Assembly (NCBI GenBank): GCA_049487715.1
Contig: CP150565.1
Coordinates: 186,001-250,000, forward strand
Direction of reading: 5' to 3'
DNA length: 64,000 nucleotides
DNA from: Pycnococcus provasolii
Lineage: Eukaryota; Chlorophyta; Pseudoscourfieldiophyceae; Pseudoscourfieldiales
Shown: piece by piece, positions 10,636-20,344 of the stretch
How the letters are laid out: every line of letters starts with the position of its first letter
How positions within the stretch are numbered: position 1 is the stretch's first letter
The notes under the pieces: generated by a model
What the model saw: the letters and a program-made list of their open reading frames with translations, nothing else
What the model was told of the DNA's origin: nothing
Database searches by the model: none
Position numbers and translations under genes: made by a program

Positions 10636-11194
10636 GGTTGGCGGTTGATGCGAGTTACCTTACGAGAGATTCAGCTGTCGTTCGGTCAGGGGGGCGGGAC
10701 ACCCCACCTCTTGCAAGCAACAGGCAGGTGGCAGGGACCCAGGGCAACAGGGCAACACCTGAGGGACCCCACCCGGCCTTCGAATTTGAAATTTCCAACG
10801 ACCCGGCCGCACACCCCCTCCAGTGGGGGCCCAGGCTGACAGTCCTGACACAGGTCTGTGGCCTCAATCAACCTCGAGCCTCGAGCCTCGAGGGAGGAAC
10901 AGTCTCAAGGAGAAGCTGTTGTCCCACGAGGTAACCCTACGAAGCCCTAATCCTCCAGCTCATCTCTCCTCGGATGCTCGGAGGCTCGGAAGATGTCCCT
11001 TCAAAGTAAACTTTACGTTACCAAGCTCCCACTGTGCAACACCCACGTGCTCCCACCTGACTCTTCCCTCGGCCTGCAGGTCTCAGGGGCCCACATTTCC
11101 AGTGTTCACACGGAAATTTGGGGTTTTCCCGGGGGGGCCGCGGGGGGGGGGGCTCCCCCCCCCCCCCCGGGCCGCCGCCGGGGGGGGGGCCTTC

Positions 11195-11246
<52 letters not shown>

Positions 11247-11323
11247 AGAAAAAGGGGCGGCGGCGGGTGAGGGGTGAGGGGGAGGGCGGGGGGGGGGTCG
11301 CCTTTTTTTTTTTTTTTTTTTTT

Positions 11324-11360
<37 letters not shown>

Positions 11361-11391
11361 CCCCCTACTCGTCACTCGTCACTCCCACTCC
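10636..11391. other. intergenic, divergent promoter region with extreme homopolymers
   Basis: About 750 bp between divergent CEP131 and TPR genes. The left half is ordinary mixed sequence with a small CCTCGAG direct repeat (10872-10890). The right part (11106-11366) is dominated by C, G and T homopolymers, described separately. No gene is supported; the Pro- and Gly-rich reading frames here only reflect the homopolymers. Confidence 0.5.
11124..11366. repeat. long poly-C/poly-G/poly-T tract
   Basis: The tract runs G7, G10, C14, G10, then 49 consecutive C (11196-11244), a purine-rich spacer, another G10, 22 T (11303-11324) and 33 C (11325-11357). It is almost two-letter sequence over 240 bp. 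Either a true G-quadruplex/i-motif-forming locus or an artefact of sequencing and gap closure. Confidence 0.8.
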
Positions 11392-12372
11392 ATGATGGCG
11401 ACAAGTCCGGGAGTGGCTTCCTCGAGTTCCATGGCGGTGATACCTGGTCAGAAGCGGAAGCAGCCAGAAGACGAAACGCAAAGACAGTACGAAAACAACC
11501 TGTTCGAAATTCACACGACACACGGCTCACAATACCTGCAGGAGGGAAAGTATGAGAAGGCGGAGGCGGCGCTTGCCAAGGCCGTGGAGCTCAAGCCGGA
11601 GAATGCAGAGGCGCACACCAAACTCGGCTATGTCCGCCTTCCTCAGAAGAAGTGGGCGGAGGCGGAGGCGGCGCTCGCCAAGGCCGTGCAGCTCAAGCCG
11701 GAGGATGCAGAGGCGCACAGTGGCCTCGGCTTCGCCCTTAAAGAGCAGGAGAAGTGGGCAGAGGCGGAGGCGGCGCTCGCCAAGGCCGTGCAGCTCAAGC
11801 CGGAGGATGCAAGATTGCACAAGAGCCTCGGCTTAGTCCGCATTACGCAGGAGAAGTGGGCGGAGGCGGAGCAGGCGCTCGCCAAGGCCGTGGAGCTCAA
11901 GCCGGAGGATGCAGATACGCTCTTCTGGCTCGGCTTAACCCGCCTTCATCAGAAGAAGTGGGCGGAGGCGGAGGCGGCGCTCGCCAAGGCCGTGCAGCTC
12001 AAGTCGGAGGATGCAGATACGCACTACTTCCTCGGCTTCGCCCGCCTTAAGCAGAAGAAGTGGGTGGAGGCGGAGGCGGCGCTCGCCAAGGCCGTGCAGC
12101 TCAAGCCGGAGTATGCAGAAGCGCACAAGTTCCTCGGCTATGCCCGCCTTAAGCAGGAGAAGTGGGTGGAGGCGGAGGCGGCGCTCGCCAAGGCCGTGCA
12201 GCTCCAGCCGGAAGATGCAGATACGCTCTTCTCGCTCGGCGACGCCCTCGCTGAGCAAAAGAAGCGGAAGCAGGCGGAGGAGGCGTACGCCATGGCCGTG
12301 AAGAAGACCTCGCCAGAGGAAACAGCGGAGCGCTTGTATGCAGGCCGCGTTCACGCAAACGAAGATGCTTAA
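11392..12372 (+). CDS. TPR-repeat protein
   Basis: A 326-residue protein from the ATG at 11392 (a second ATG follows directly). After a short disordered N-terminus, residues 54-291 form seven tandem 34-residue tetratricopeptide repeats, each near WAEAEAALAKAVQLKPEDA, then xxHxxLGxARLKQEK, plus an eighth weaker repeat (RKQAEEAYAMAV). The TPR consensus positions W4, L7, G8, Y11, A20, F24, A27 and P32 are largely kept. TPR solenoids bind peptide partners; no catalytic domain is present, so the partner is unknown. The repeats are almost identical in DNA sequence, pointing to recent expansion or gene conversion. TGTAA lies a few bases after the stop. Confidence 0.85.
   Translation: MMATSPGVASSSSMAVIPGQKRKQPEDETQRQYENNLFEIHTTHGSQYLQEGKYEKAEAALAKAVELKPENAEAHTKLGYVRLPQKKWAEAEAALAKAVQLKPEDAEAHSGLGFALKEQEKWAEAEAALAKAVQLKPEDARLHKSLGLVRITQEKWAEAEQALAKAVELKPEDADTLFWLGLTRLHQKKWAEAEAALAKAVQLKSEDADTHYFLGFARLKQKKWVEAEAALAKAVQLKPEYAEAHKFLGYARLKQEKWVEAEAALAKAVQLQPEDADTLFSLGDALAEQKKRKQAEEAYAMAVKKTSPEETAERLYAGRVHANEDA
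11551..12264 (+). repeat. seven tandem 102-bp units encoding TPRs
   Basis: Seven units of 102 bp (34 codons) share long identical stretches such as GCGCTCGCCAAGGCCGTGCA. The high DNA identity, including synonymous sites, indicates recent duplication or homogenisation. Confidence 0.85.
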
Positions 12373-12456
12373 GTTGTAACGTGTATAGTCCTAGTCTATT
12401 CGGAGTCTGTCTGCCTATGCATACCTACGAATCGCTCGTATTTACATTTAATAAAC

Positions 12457-15400
12457 TCACACAATCAGCAGCGTGTACGCTGTCAACAACGTCGCCATTG
12501 TGGAGGAGAAGAGGGCGACAGACCCGCTCTTCGAAACCGTCGTCGTCGCTGTCGTTGTCGTCCCCTCGCTAGCCTTAAGGGCAGGCGTCGTCGTCACTGT
12601 CGTCGTAGTCGTAGTCGTAGTCGTAGTCGTAGTCGTAGTCGTAGTAGTCGTCTCTCGATGTGTTGTGAGCCCAAGTGTGCTCGGGTACCAGTAGTTGTAC
12701 CACGACATCGAAGAACTGATTTGCGCGATATCACCAGTGGCAAGCGAGTACGCGTACAGCCTAAAATTTGCCGTTTGTACGTGATCCTCAAACCCGAGTG
12801 GACTCGGTCGATTGGATGAAAACACGATGTGCCGTTCGTCGTGTGTCATGCGAGCATACCAATCCTGAACCTTATTGGTATCGTCGTTCTTCACGAAGCA
12901 ATTTTCACCAGACACAGATGCCTTCGTTGCCGAGTCGAACGAGAGTCTGGCGTAGCACAAGCTAGACCTTGCATGGTCCTCTCCCTCCATGCCATTGCGT
13001 TGGTACGTCACAAAGCGCTCGCCAGATGAGACGAAAATCTTGTGCACCCAACCATCGCTCCAACTGGAAGGCGAAACGTTAATCGCCTCGTAATGCGACT
13101 CATTCACGGCAACATCCGCCTCGGGAATAGTCAGAAGGAATAATTCACTTCGCTTGTACGGTTTCCGGAACAATACGGCATCCACCGCCTCAAATTGTCG
13201 TAGAATCAAAATGCGGCCGTCGCTCAAACTTGACATCGGCCACTCAGAAACAGAGTAGAAAATGTTGACACCACGTGCTTGCGTATTCAATGCTTCGCGC
13301 GCTTTCGCCATCACCGTCTCGCTCGACAACAGACGCTCCTGCTCCCCCCCACATGAAGCGCAGTTGATGTAGGCAGCCATTCGAAGCTGTATACCGGCTT
13401 TTCCATCATCGAACTTCAGTGACGGGTTTTCCCACGGAGATAGCCGAACCCATACAACACGTTTCTTTGCATCAGGCTTGTTAGCGTCGCCTCGTACCCA
13501 CGTTGGATTCCAATTTCGGCCTATAGTGGAAACGGTCCGAGGGATCGAGGGATCGCTCACATCCACGACGTTGATTCGCGTGTTCTTCGAAAAGTCCCCA
13601 TCATCTGTGCGGAAGAAGACAATCATGCTGTTTCCTGGCGAATACATCGGCTTCCAGTCGAAGTAATCTTGCGTAATGAAGCGCGGTCCATTCATGCTCA
13701 GCGCAGCTCCCTTAAGAATGCCAATACGCATTTCCGTCGTGGCGCCGCTCACGCTACCGATTCTCACGCTCGCGACAATGTCGAACACGTCGGCATCGGT
13801 AACGCCAGCCTGATCGAACGGATCTTTGCCGCGATATCCGATGCAGTGGAAGCAATTGAGTACGTTGTCCGGATCGTAGTCGCGCTTGATTTTCTCGAGA
13901 CGTGGCAAGTTGGAACCCCAAAGCCTCTCGCGCCAGTTGGTCAGATCCTTCGCGTGATGGTTGATCCCTGCCGCGCCATTGGGAACAGAACGAATGATCT
14001 CTTCCATGTGGTAGGGTGAGAACACCTCCAGCTGCCAGATGGCTTTGCGGAAGACGGGGTGAACGGCCGTTGCATCTTCTGCAACGTCAGTTGCAGAGCC
14101 GCCCAACATGTAGTTGAACATATCGAAACCTGTGCGTGCAATCACCTTGAGAAGATTCTTTGCACTCGCTCCCTCATCGTCTGTCACATACGAAAGCGGC
14201 ACAAGCCAAGACCCGATGTAAAAGCGCTCATGGCCGCCCGCGTCCGTGGCCATGGCGGATGGATTCTTTCCACCACGCCAATCAAGGTAAGAGTCAAACG
14301 TCAGCACTTGGATTTTGAACAGTGGCCGTGCGACCGCGGGCTCGATGGAGTCCCTCAGCGCATTTAGCTTGTCGATAAACGCGGTACGCGCGGGATCGTC
14401 GTGATCGCCCATGAAGTGGAGCGCGACGGACCCGCTCAGGCTCCAGTAGCCGCCCCAGTGCCTGACAAGGTTTGGCGACTCGTCGACGATAAAGTCGATC
14501 CACTTGTCCACCATGGACAGGTAGAGTCCATACGTCGTGTCCATTGGCGAGTGCTCGATACTCACACTCACCGTCGTCAGCCCTCCCTTGGGAATGGCAT
14601 GTACGCGGTAGTGCACGCGCGTCACCACGCCGAACGTGCCTCCACCTCCTCCACGTAGAGCCCAGAAGAGGTCGGGATGCGAACAAGCGTCGGCGACAAC
14701 TTGCGTTCCGTTCGTAAGCACGACGTCGAAGCTGAGCACGTTGTCGACACCAAGCCCGTACTTCGGTACGAAGCTGCTAAGACCACAGCCTTGCAGCCAA
14801 CCTCCGGCTGCGCTCACGGAAAGTCCACCGCCGCCGACGGCGGTAACATTAAAGCCTGCGGCAAGGTACGCCTCCTTCCAGATGGCACCACCTCCCACCT
14901 GCAGCACGTGCTCATGTTTGTTGCCGCAGGTGTCACTCCAGCTGGAGGTTGGCATCATCTTCGTCTCGTCGTTCGCCTTAAGTGTCCTCGTCCATATGGT
15001 TATGGCGTCTTTCGCCGTGCTGCTTCCCATGTCTGTTTTATTTAGTGTGTTAGGTTGTTAGTGATTGATTTCTTTTTTCTTTTTGGTGGTTAGAGGTAGA
15101 CTTACACGAGTGTCCAGTCGTCTTGACGCTTACTGCGATCCTGTGCGACTTTGCGAACGCCATAACCTTGGCAATATCCCCTGACGTGCGCACCTCCGCA
15201 ACAGCGGCGGGCAGGTCTGCGTCCTCGCCCTCCTGTCCCTTCGTTGTTGCGAAGCTCGCGTTGCAGAAGGCGACTCGGCAGTCGTGAGTTTGCATGCACA
15301 GGCCATTGTTTGCGTCAACGAGCTTGAGCGCATCCCTTCCTTGCAGGTAGCACGCGTCGTACTCCGACGGCGCCTTGACGACGTGCAGATTCCCCTCGAG

Positions 15401-15553
15401 TGCTGTTGCGAGTTCATCCCACTGCGCGTCGGTTGGCCAGCACGACTCGGACGGCGTGCAGTAGTTCGCGGCGTCGGCGGCGTCGGCCCTTAAGAGTAGT
15501 TGCACGACTGCCGCGAAGGTGAGCAGGAGAGCAGCGTGGGAGTGCTGCGGCAT
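12457..15553 (-). CDS. secreted BBE-type FAD-linked oxidase with C-terminal propeller-like domain and Thr stalk
   Basis: Two exons: 15553-15106 and 15032-12457, joined across a 73-bp GTAAGT...CAG intron, giving exactly 1008 codons. The N-terminus (MPQHSHAALLLTFAAVVQLL, ending RADA) is a signal peptide. The joined exons restore the flavin-binding motif TTGHSYMGSSTAKD, whose His normally carries covalent FAD. A PCMH-type domain follows (GLSVSAAGGWLQGCGLSSF, KYGLGVDNVLSFDVVLTNG), and the berberine-bridge-enzyme motif (YDPDNVLNCFHC) closes the oxidase at about residue 600. A second domain of ~330 residues has repeated strand motifs (YSPGNSMIVFFRT, DERHIVFSSNRPS) like a TolB/WD beta-propeller. Then come an 18-residue poly-Thr stalk and a hydrophobic tail (ATLLTAYTLLIV) suggesting a GPI anchor or membrane tether. 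Substrate unknown; family members oxidise carbohydrates and alcohols. The fused propeller is unusual. Confidence 0.85.
15033..15105 (-). other. spliceosomal intron in the FAD oxidase gene
   Basis: GTAAGTCT at the 5' end, CTAAC branch-like sites and CTAACACACTAAATAAAACAG at the 3' end. Removal restores one frame and the conserved GHSYxGSST motif. Its ends closely resemble both introns of the Na+/H+ exchanger gene. Confidence 0.9.
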
Positions 15554-15935
15554 GGTGTTTCTTGCCAATGTTGGTACTATCGTAGTGTCACGTGGCACAG
15601 GCAGACAGGGCACAGGACTTGCAAGGCCGGCATAAAAACGTGCAACTCTGAAGCAACTCCGTGCAACAAATGCGCGATCACCTCCAAATCTCAACTTGAT
15701 GATCAACGTTTTGATCGCGTTCGGCACCGACTTCTACCGACCGACATTTACAAGGTTGCACCAATCCATCCACCCATTTTTCGTGCGTGTTTCTTGACCA
15801 CCTTTCTGAACGTGTTCACTTTGAAGCAGGTCTCGTGTGTGCTACAGAAACCTCAACAGAAAGTGGTTTGCCGGACGGGAGTGGGTGTGCAGTGCAGCTG
15901 CGCTCAACACAAAACTGTTTCCTGGAAACGCTGTC
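15554..15935. other. divergent promoter interval
   Basis: A 382-bp interval between the divergent FAD oxidase and acyltransferase starts, probably shared 5' regulatory sequence. No gene, repeat or clear core promoter motif is seen. Confidence 0.4.
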
Positions 15936-17432
15936 ATGGACGACGCAACACGCACAGACTCCGGAGACCAACGCAGAGGCGCATGTGGCGCGTGCACGCC
16001 GCCTTGGCCGACGCCCGTTGCGTGCGCCGTCGTGGCGCTCATGTTTTGTGGGATGGTTGCGACACACGTTCTCGGCTTAGAAGATATCGTCACGAAAGCA
16101 GCATACTCGGCTCTATTCCAGGTCACCCTCGTTTATGCCATAACGAGAATGTGCAAGGCGCGCCAACAGACAACGCAGAATGACACCGGATACGAGAGGC
16201 TGAGCAGTGACATTGACGAAAGAGTCGTGGATGTGGCCGACGACGACGCGCGTGAAGAAGAGGAAGACGCGTGCGAACAACCAGTACAGCGACCTCGACA
16301 GCTGTACCTTGACGTGTGCAAGGCAGCGTTGACTGCTCTTGTCGTCTTACACCACTGCACGTGCGTGTTTGCTAACAACTCGTGGTACGTTTTGCTGCCG
16401 TCGAAGAGCTCGATCCTCGCGAAGGTGACAAACAGCGTCTTGGCAATCAACCAGAGCTTCTTCATGAGCTGCTTCTTCTTCATATCGGGGCTCAACACGT
16501 GGTCTTCGCTGCGACGGAAAGGTGCCGCCGCATTCCTCAGCGATCGGTTTTGGCGCATCGGCTTACCTCTCCTGGTATTCTCGATGGCTGTATCGCCGGC
16601 GTGCCAAACTTTCGTCGAAGTTGCTATTGCGAGGCGACCACGACCTGGCCCATACCAAGCAAATCCAGGCGTTTGCTGGTACCTATTCTGGCTTCTTCTG
16701 TTCAGCACAAGTGCGAGCCTGTTCGACTCCGCGCGCTTTCATAGCAGTGCGCCGCCACCATCTACCAATCTGCGGATATACGTAGGCGCCGGCGCCATTC
16801 TTGGCTTTGTGCAAATATTTCAGCTCGTCTTCCTCACCGGCGGCTCGTTCTTGTCGATGCCACTCACGATCGGATCGCTGACGATGGACGTACCATTCTT
16901 TTGCCTCGCGTGTGTAGCGGGCAATCACGACGGCTGGATTGACTCCTTCGTCGAGCGAATTCGCATGCGTCGAGCAACCGTTCATTTGGCAAACGTCGCG
17001 TTGGCCAGTTTCTGCGTGGTATCTATCACGTTACTCGACCTCAAATCTATATGGGGATCTATGTTTAGCATTGCAATTGGCGTGCAATGCGTGACGATGT
17101 CTATGGGCGTTCTTGACCTCTCTCGTGCCGTTGCCGACCTGCTCGGAGACGATTCAGCGTGGCTGAAATTCTTTGCATCTCACGCGTACGCGGTTTACCT
17201 CGTTCACACGCCAGTCATAAATGCCACCGTCCTCGCCGTAGCTCCACTGATCGAGTGGTGGCAAGGAAGTGCCTTAGCGTGGAGCACGCAAGGTGTCGTC
17301 GGTGCAAACATCACGGATGCCAACGTGGCTGCCGTCGCATACGTCATCGTGGTCGTTGTCGCGCAGGCCGGCTCTTGGTCGTTTGCTTGGTTCTTCCGCA
17401 CATATGTTCCATACGTGCGCCATATCATCTGA
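15936..17432 (+). CDS. acyltransferase family 3 multi-pass membrane protein
   Basis: A 498-residue protein from the ATG at 15936. Residues about 25-60 hold two hydrophobic segments. An acidic cytosolic loop (DDAREEEEDACEQ) precedes the diagnostic start of the acyltransferase_3 fold, RQLYLDVCKAALTALVVLHH, with its conserved His pair. Then SFFMSCFFFISGLNT and FLSDRFWRIGLPLL match the second and third conserved blocks of the family. About ten membrane spans follow, ending with HAYAVYLVHTPV, the typical penultimate helix. Family members move acyl groups onto sugars or other extracytoplasmic substrates; the substrate here cannot be told. Divergent from the FAD oxidase gene, so the two could share regulation. 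Confidence 0.8.
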   Translation: MDDATRTDSGDQRRGACGACTPPWPTPVACAVVALMFCGMVATHVLGLEDIVTKAAYSALFQVTLVYAITRMCKARQQTTQNDTGYERLSSDIDERVVDVADDDAREEEEDACEQPVQRPRQLYLDVCKAALTALVVLHHCTCVFANNSWYVLLPSKSSILAKVTNSVLAINQSFFMSCFFFISGLNTWSSLRRKGAAAFLSDRFWRIGLPLLVFSMAVSPACQTFVEVAIARRPRPGPYQANPGVCWYLFWLLLFSTSASLFDSARFHSSAPPPSTNLRIYVGAGAILGFVQIFQLVFLTGGSFLSMPLTIGSLTMDVPFFCLACVAGNHDGWIDSFVERIRMRRATVHLANVALASFCVVSITLLDLKSIWGSMFSIAIGVQCVTMSMGVLDLSRAVADLLGDDSAWLKFFASHAYAVYLVHTPVINATVLAVAPLIEWWQGSALAWSTQGVVGANITDANVAAVAYVIVVVVAQAGSWSFAWFFRTYVPYVRHII

Positions 17433-17502
17433 AGTGAAGTGCTTAAGCTTACGACTAAGAAAGACCAACTTCTTCCAAGCGTTGATTCCCCGTGACAAGA
17501 AG

Positions 17503-17869
17503 TTACGTGGCGTGTGTGAGAGTAGTTTTGTAAATGATTGGATTGGTGGAGGACGAGTATTCGTTGGGCATGACACTCTTGTCGTAGAACCGATTGCGAT
17601 CCTTGTGGTCGACCGTGTTTTGATCCTTGCGTCTGGGCAAATCAAACGCTTCGGCCACGACACGGGACCTCTTGCGGACTGAGATGTAGACGTACCCATC
17701 AGTGGACGGCTTGTTGCATTTGATGACGCCTCTGCAATCTTTGTATCGCCCACATGATGAGATCTGTGGATTCACCTTTGCTTTCTGGTTCTACGATTGC
17801 GTCAATAATCTCCGCTTTGCGACGATGAAGGAGCATAACTGCAGAACCAGTTTTCTTTCGCCCAGGCAT
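17503..17869 (-). pseudogene. HNH/NUMOD-type endonuclease remnant, frame-shifted
   Basis: Minus-strand sequence beginning at an ATG at 17869 (MPGRKKTGSAVMLLHRRKAE) changes frame near 17776. It continues as VNPQISSCGRYKDCRGVIKC, a variable stretch, VVAEAFDLP and then the HNH-like core TVDHKDRNRFYDKSVMPN, ending at TAA 17503. The order SSxGR, GYVYISV, VAEAF, VDHxDxNR is that of phage and algal-virus HNH homing endonucleases. No ATG starts the second frame and an in-frame TAG lies just upstream of the shift, so this is either a broken gene or one with an unrecognised small intron. Such genes usually come from mobile elements or large DNA viruses; origin here is inference. Confidence 0.6.
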
Positions 17870-18181
17870 CTCCTCGCTTGTTCGTGGTCCACCCTGGCAG
17901 CGCAATCGTCTACGACGAAAAGACAAACGGTGAACTCGTGCCGCGTGTTGCTGCTGACACGTCTGTCCGACTAAAAAACCGGAGCGGGATCCCAAAAAGT
18001 AAAAACCGGAAAGGCACGATACTGAATACTCCGTAAAAGGTTAACGGGGAATGAAGCAACGAGGGATCCCGGGATTGCGGAAGGAAACTAAGGACTATGG
18101 ATAGGGCCTCCCCCCACCTAACCGAACCTGCTCTCCATTGCTCTCCACCACACGTGCGTCATCTCCAGTTCTCCTCGCGCG

Positions 18182-19072
18182 ATGGCCAGTGCCGCACAGT
18201 GCCGCCTTTCCCCAGCCTTTAGCCGCCTTTTACCTCCAGCTCTCGCACCACCACGCCCCCTACGAAGCAGACAGCTGAAGGGAGCAGCACCGCGAAGAAG
18301 ACGTGCTCACACAAAAGCACGTGAGAACGACGAATCAGATGTCGACGTCGCGATGTTCCAGTTCACCGTCGGCCTGCCGTTCATCGACGACGACGACCTG
18401 CCCACCGCACTCGCAGCGACGTGCGCTTTGATGCTAGCGGCAAACCATGCCGCCGCGGAGAGCAACGGTGATGGACTTGCGTTCACGGAAACCGTCGGGA
18501 TCGCACTGGCTTTCACATTGGCTTCCGTCAAGCCGCTGGGAACCATGCTCAGAGACGCAGGCGCGCTCGCGGGAGCAGTGGGCGCCAATGCTGTTGAAAA
18601 GCGACGAACGACTATAGAAGGGACTGAGTCTACCTTCTACCTACCCGAGAAGGACGCGTCGGAGACGCCAACTGCGGGCGCCAAGGATATGGCGTGGTTA
18701 ACTTTCGCGGCGCTGCGGAATACGGGCGTGGACGGCGTCGCCGTCATCGAGGAAGGTGCACTGCGGTGCGTGCGCGGAGCGGTGGATGCTGAACGTGCAA
18801 GGCAGCTTCGCGAGGAAAGTGAGCGCGTACCCGCGTCCTCGCCGTCGAGTGACGGGGATGATGTCTGGCTCGTCGACCGTGATGCCGTCGATGCCGCGCG
18901 TGCGTCTTTAACGTGGCTCGAAGTCGTGCCACGCAACGCGAGAAGCGTGCTCGGTACTACTCACGGCAAACGTGCTCTCGTTGCTTGGTCTGGCGATGCG
19001 CGTGCGCTGAATCGGAAGCAGCGTGCTTGGCTGGCAACGCTCGTACGCAAGCCTGAGCAAGAGCAGGAGTGA
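18182..19072 (+). CDS. CCB2/CCB4-like cytochrome b6f assembly factor, plastid-targeted
   Basis: A 296-residue protein from the ATG at 18182. The first ~55 residues are rich in Ala, Pro, Arg and Ser with no acidic residues, as in a chloroplast transit peptide. The mature part starts FQFTVGLPFIDDDDLPTAL, the signature block of the CCB2/CCB4 family, followed by two hydrophobic segments (about 75-95 and 105-120) and a soluble domain of ~150 residues. CCB2 and CCB4 act together in thylakoids to attach heme ci covalently to cytochrome b6. Which paralogue this is cannot be decided by eye. Its 3' end converges on the phosphatase gene with under 100 bp between stops. Confidence 0.7.
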   Translation: MASAAQCRLSPAFSRLLPPALAPPRPLRSRQLKGAAPRRRRAHTKARENDESDVDVAMFQFTVGLPFIDDDDLPTALAATCALMLAANHAAAESNGDGLAFTETVGIALAFTLASVKPLGTMLRDAGALAGAVGANAVEKRRTTIEGTESTFYLPEKDASETPTAGAKDMAWLTFAALRNTGVDGVAVIEEGALRCVRGAVDAERARQLREESERVPASSPSSDGDDVWLVDRDAVDAARASLTWLEVVPRNARSVLGTTHGKRALVAWSGDARALNRKQRAWLATLVRKPEQEQE

Positions 19073-19080
19073 CGGTATGA

Positions 19081-19132
19081 GACGACCGTTGGATTAATTA
19101 AGTAAAGTACATTCAATTACTGAATGAGCAAT
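19081..19132 (-). repeat. 3'-flank dispersed element, copy C
   Basis: Read on the minus strand: ATTGCTCATTCAGTAATTGA, then ATGTACTTTACTTAATTAA, then TCCAACGGTCGTC. It lies about 37 bp after the phosphatase stop, in that gene's sense orientation. It shares its first half with copies B, D and E and its end with copies A and E. Confidence 0.75.
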
Positions 19133-19169
19133 TCACAGGATGTGAAAATGGGTCGGCATCAGTGTCGCA

Positions 19170-20018
19170 TCACGCGGCGCCTTGCGCGCCGCCGAAAAAA
19201 GGGGCCTCACCCTCCCCATCGTTGTTGTCGGCGTTAAGCGTCGCGTCGAGCGCGTCCGTGGCGGACACGACGCGAACGAGCTGAAAGGCACCGTGCCCGG
19301 CCCAGCAGTCTGGGTCACCAAACTCGCACGTGCCTGCGGCCAGCGCAGCTTCGTCGTCGCCGACAATTGCGTTCCAGTCTTTCGCCGACGCCTCGAGTAG
19401 TGCCGCCGTTGCGGAGCCGAGCTTAACTTTTGCACTCGAAAAGCTGCTCGCCGCCTCCTCCCATCCCTTGTTATGTCCTATGCACAGCACGGTGCGCGTT
19501 CGCGTGAGAGCGCGCTGCGCGACGGATGTTGCAACGTGAGCGGCTGTCTGCCCGTCGGTTTGGCTGACGCTGTAGAACGTGCCCAGAAACTCCGTTTGTG
19601 CGTTGCTGAGGCAAGGCATGTTTTTGGTGAGGAGCTGTAAAGTTTGCTTGGCTCTGGTGCTGTTTGAGCAGAGAACGAGCTGCGGCGTCCACTCGTTTCC
19701 CATGTCCGCAAGCACGCCTCCGAGCGCGAGCGCCTCCTGTTCGCCGGCTCGCGAGAGCGGCGCGTTGTAGTCGGAGTACTTGCTGGAGTTGGTTTTGGCG
19801 GCGTGTCGCAGCATGATGAGTCGGAGCGGCTGTGAAGTCGAAGAGGAAGACGACGCTGTACAATAAGGTCGAGACGAAGACGAGGACACCGCATGAACAT
19901 GAGTATGCCTCCTATGATGACGCCCATTGTAATCAAGCTGCCTTCCCACCAAACCAGACCGCCTTCCCAAGGAGGACGACCGATTAATCCAGACCGACTT
20001 TGATGAAAGGAGCGCCAT
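19170..20018 (-). CDS. histidine phosphatase superfamily protein (SixA-like), probably organelle-targeted
   Basis: A 282-residue protein from the ATG at 20018. The first ~70 residues are Ser/Arg/His-rich and look like an organelle-targeting peptide. The catalytic domain starts with RLIMLRHAAKT, the RHG-type motif whose His is phosphorylated in the reaction. DYNAPLSRAGEQEAL and the second Arg (CSNSTRAKQTL) follow as in bacterial SixA phosphohistidine phosphatases. CIGHNKGWEEAASSF supplies the second catalytic His. Acts on a phospho-substrate, possibly phosphohistidine; the true substrate is unknown. The Gly of RHG is Ala, which is common in the SixA branch. Confidence 0.75.
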   Translation of the reverse strand: MALLSSKSVWINRSSSLGRRSGLVGRQLDYNGRHHRRHTHVHAVSSSSSRPYCTASSSSSTSQPLRLIMLRHAAKTNSSKYSDYNAPLSRAGEQEALALGGVLADMGNEWTPQLVLCSNSTRAKQTLQLLTKNMPCLSNAQTEFLGTFYSVSQTDGQTAAHVATSVAQRALTRTRTVLCIGHNKGWEEAASSFSSAKVKLGSATAALLEASAKDWNAIVGDDEAALAAGTCEFGDPDCWAGHGAFQLVRVVSATDALDATLNADNNDGEGEAPFFGGAQGAA

Positions 20019-20344
20019 GTGGAGGAGGCCCACCCGTGTCAAACCCACCGATGACCGACGCGGACAAACCCACCGACGCGGATGAAACACGCGAGAGGAA
20101 AGAAAAGCGGGCAGGGGCACAGAAAAAGCGCACCCGGGGGGAGGGGAAAAGCGGGAGGGAAAACGCGTCAAGAGAGGGAGGGAGGCGAACGGGTTTCAGC
20201 GGGGCCTTCCCCCTCCGCACCGAAGAGCTCGGTCTATCAATCGTACCCTAGCTGTTTCTTGGGGGGGAAACCAACCAAACCAAACCAGGTTACCAGGGAA
20301 ATGGTCGGCTTCAGAATACTTTTCTCGTCCTCTCAGTGCTAATT
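20019..20344. other. intergenic
   Basis: GC-rich upstream region of the phosphatase gene with purine-rich stretches. No gene or clear promoter motif is seen. Confidence 0.4.

Noticed and set aside
11106-11375. Gly-rich and Pro-rich reading frames on both strands
   Set aside because: They exist only because of long G/C homopolymers and have no start context or domain.
12601-12656. GTAGTC microsatellite as a separate repeat locus
   Set aside because: It encodes the poly-Thr stalk of the FAD oxidase in frame and is part of that gene.
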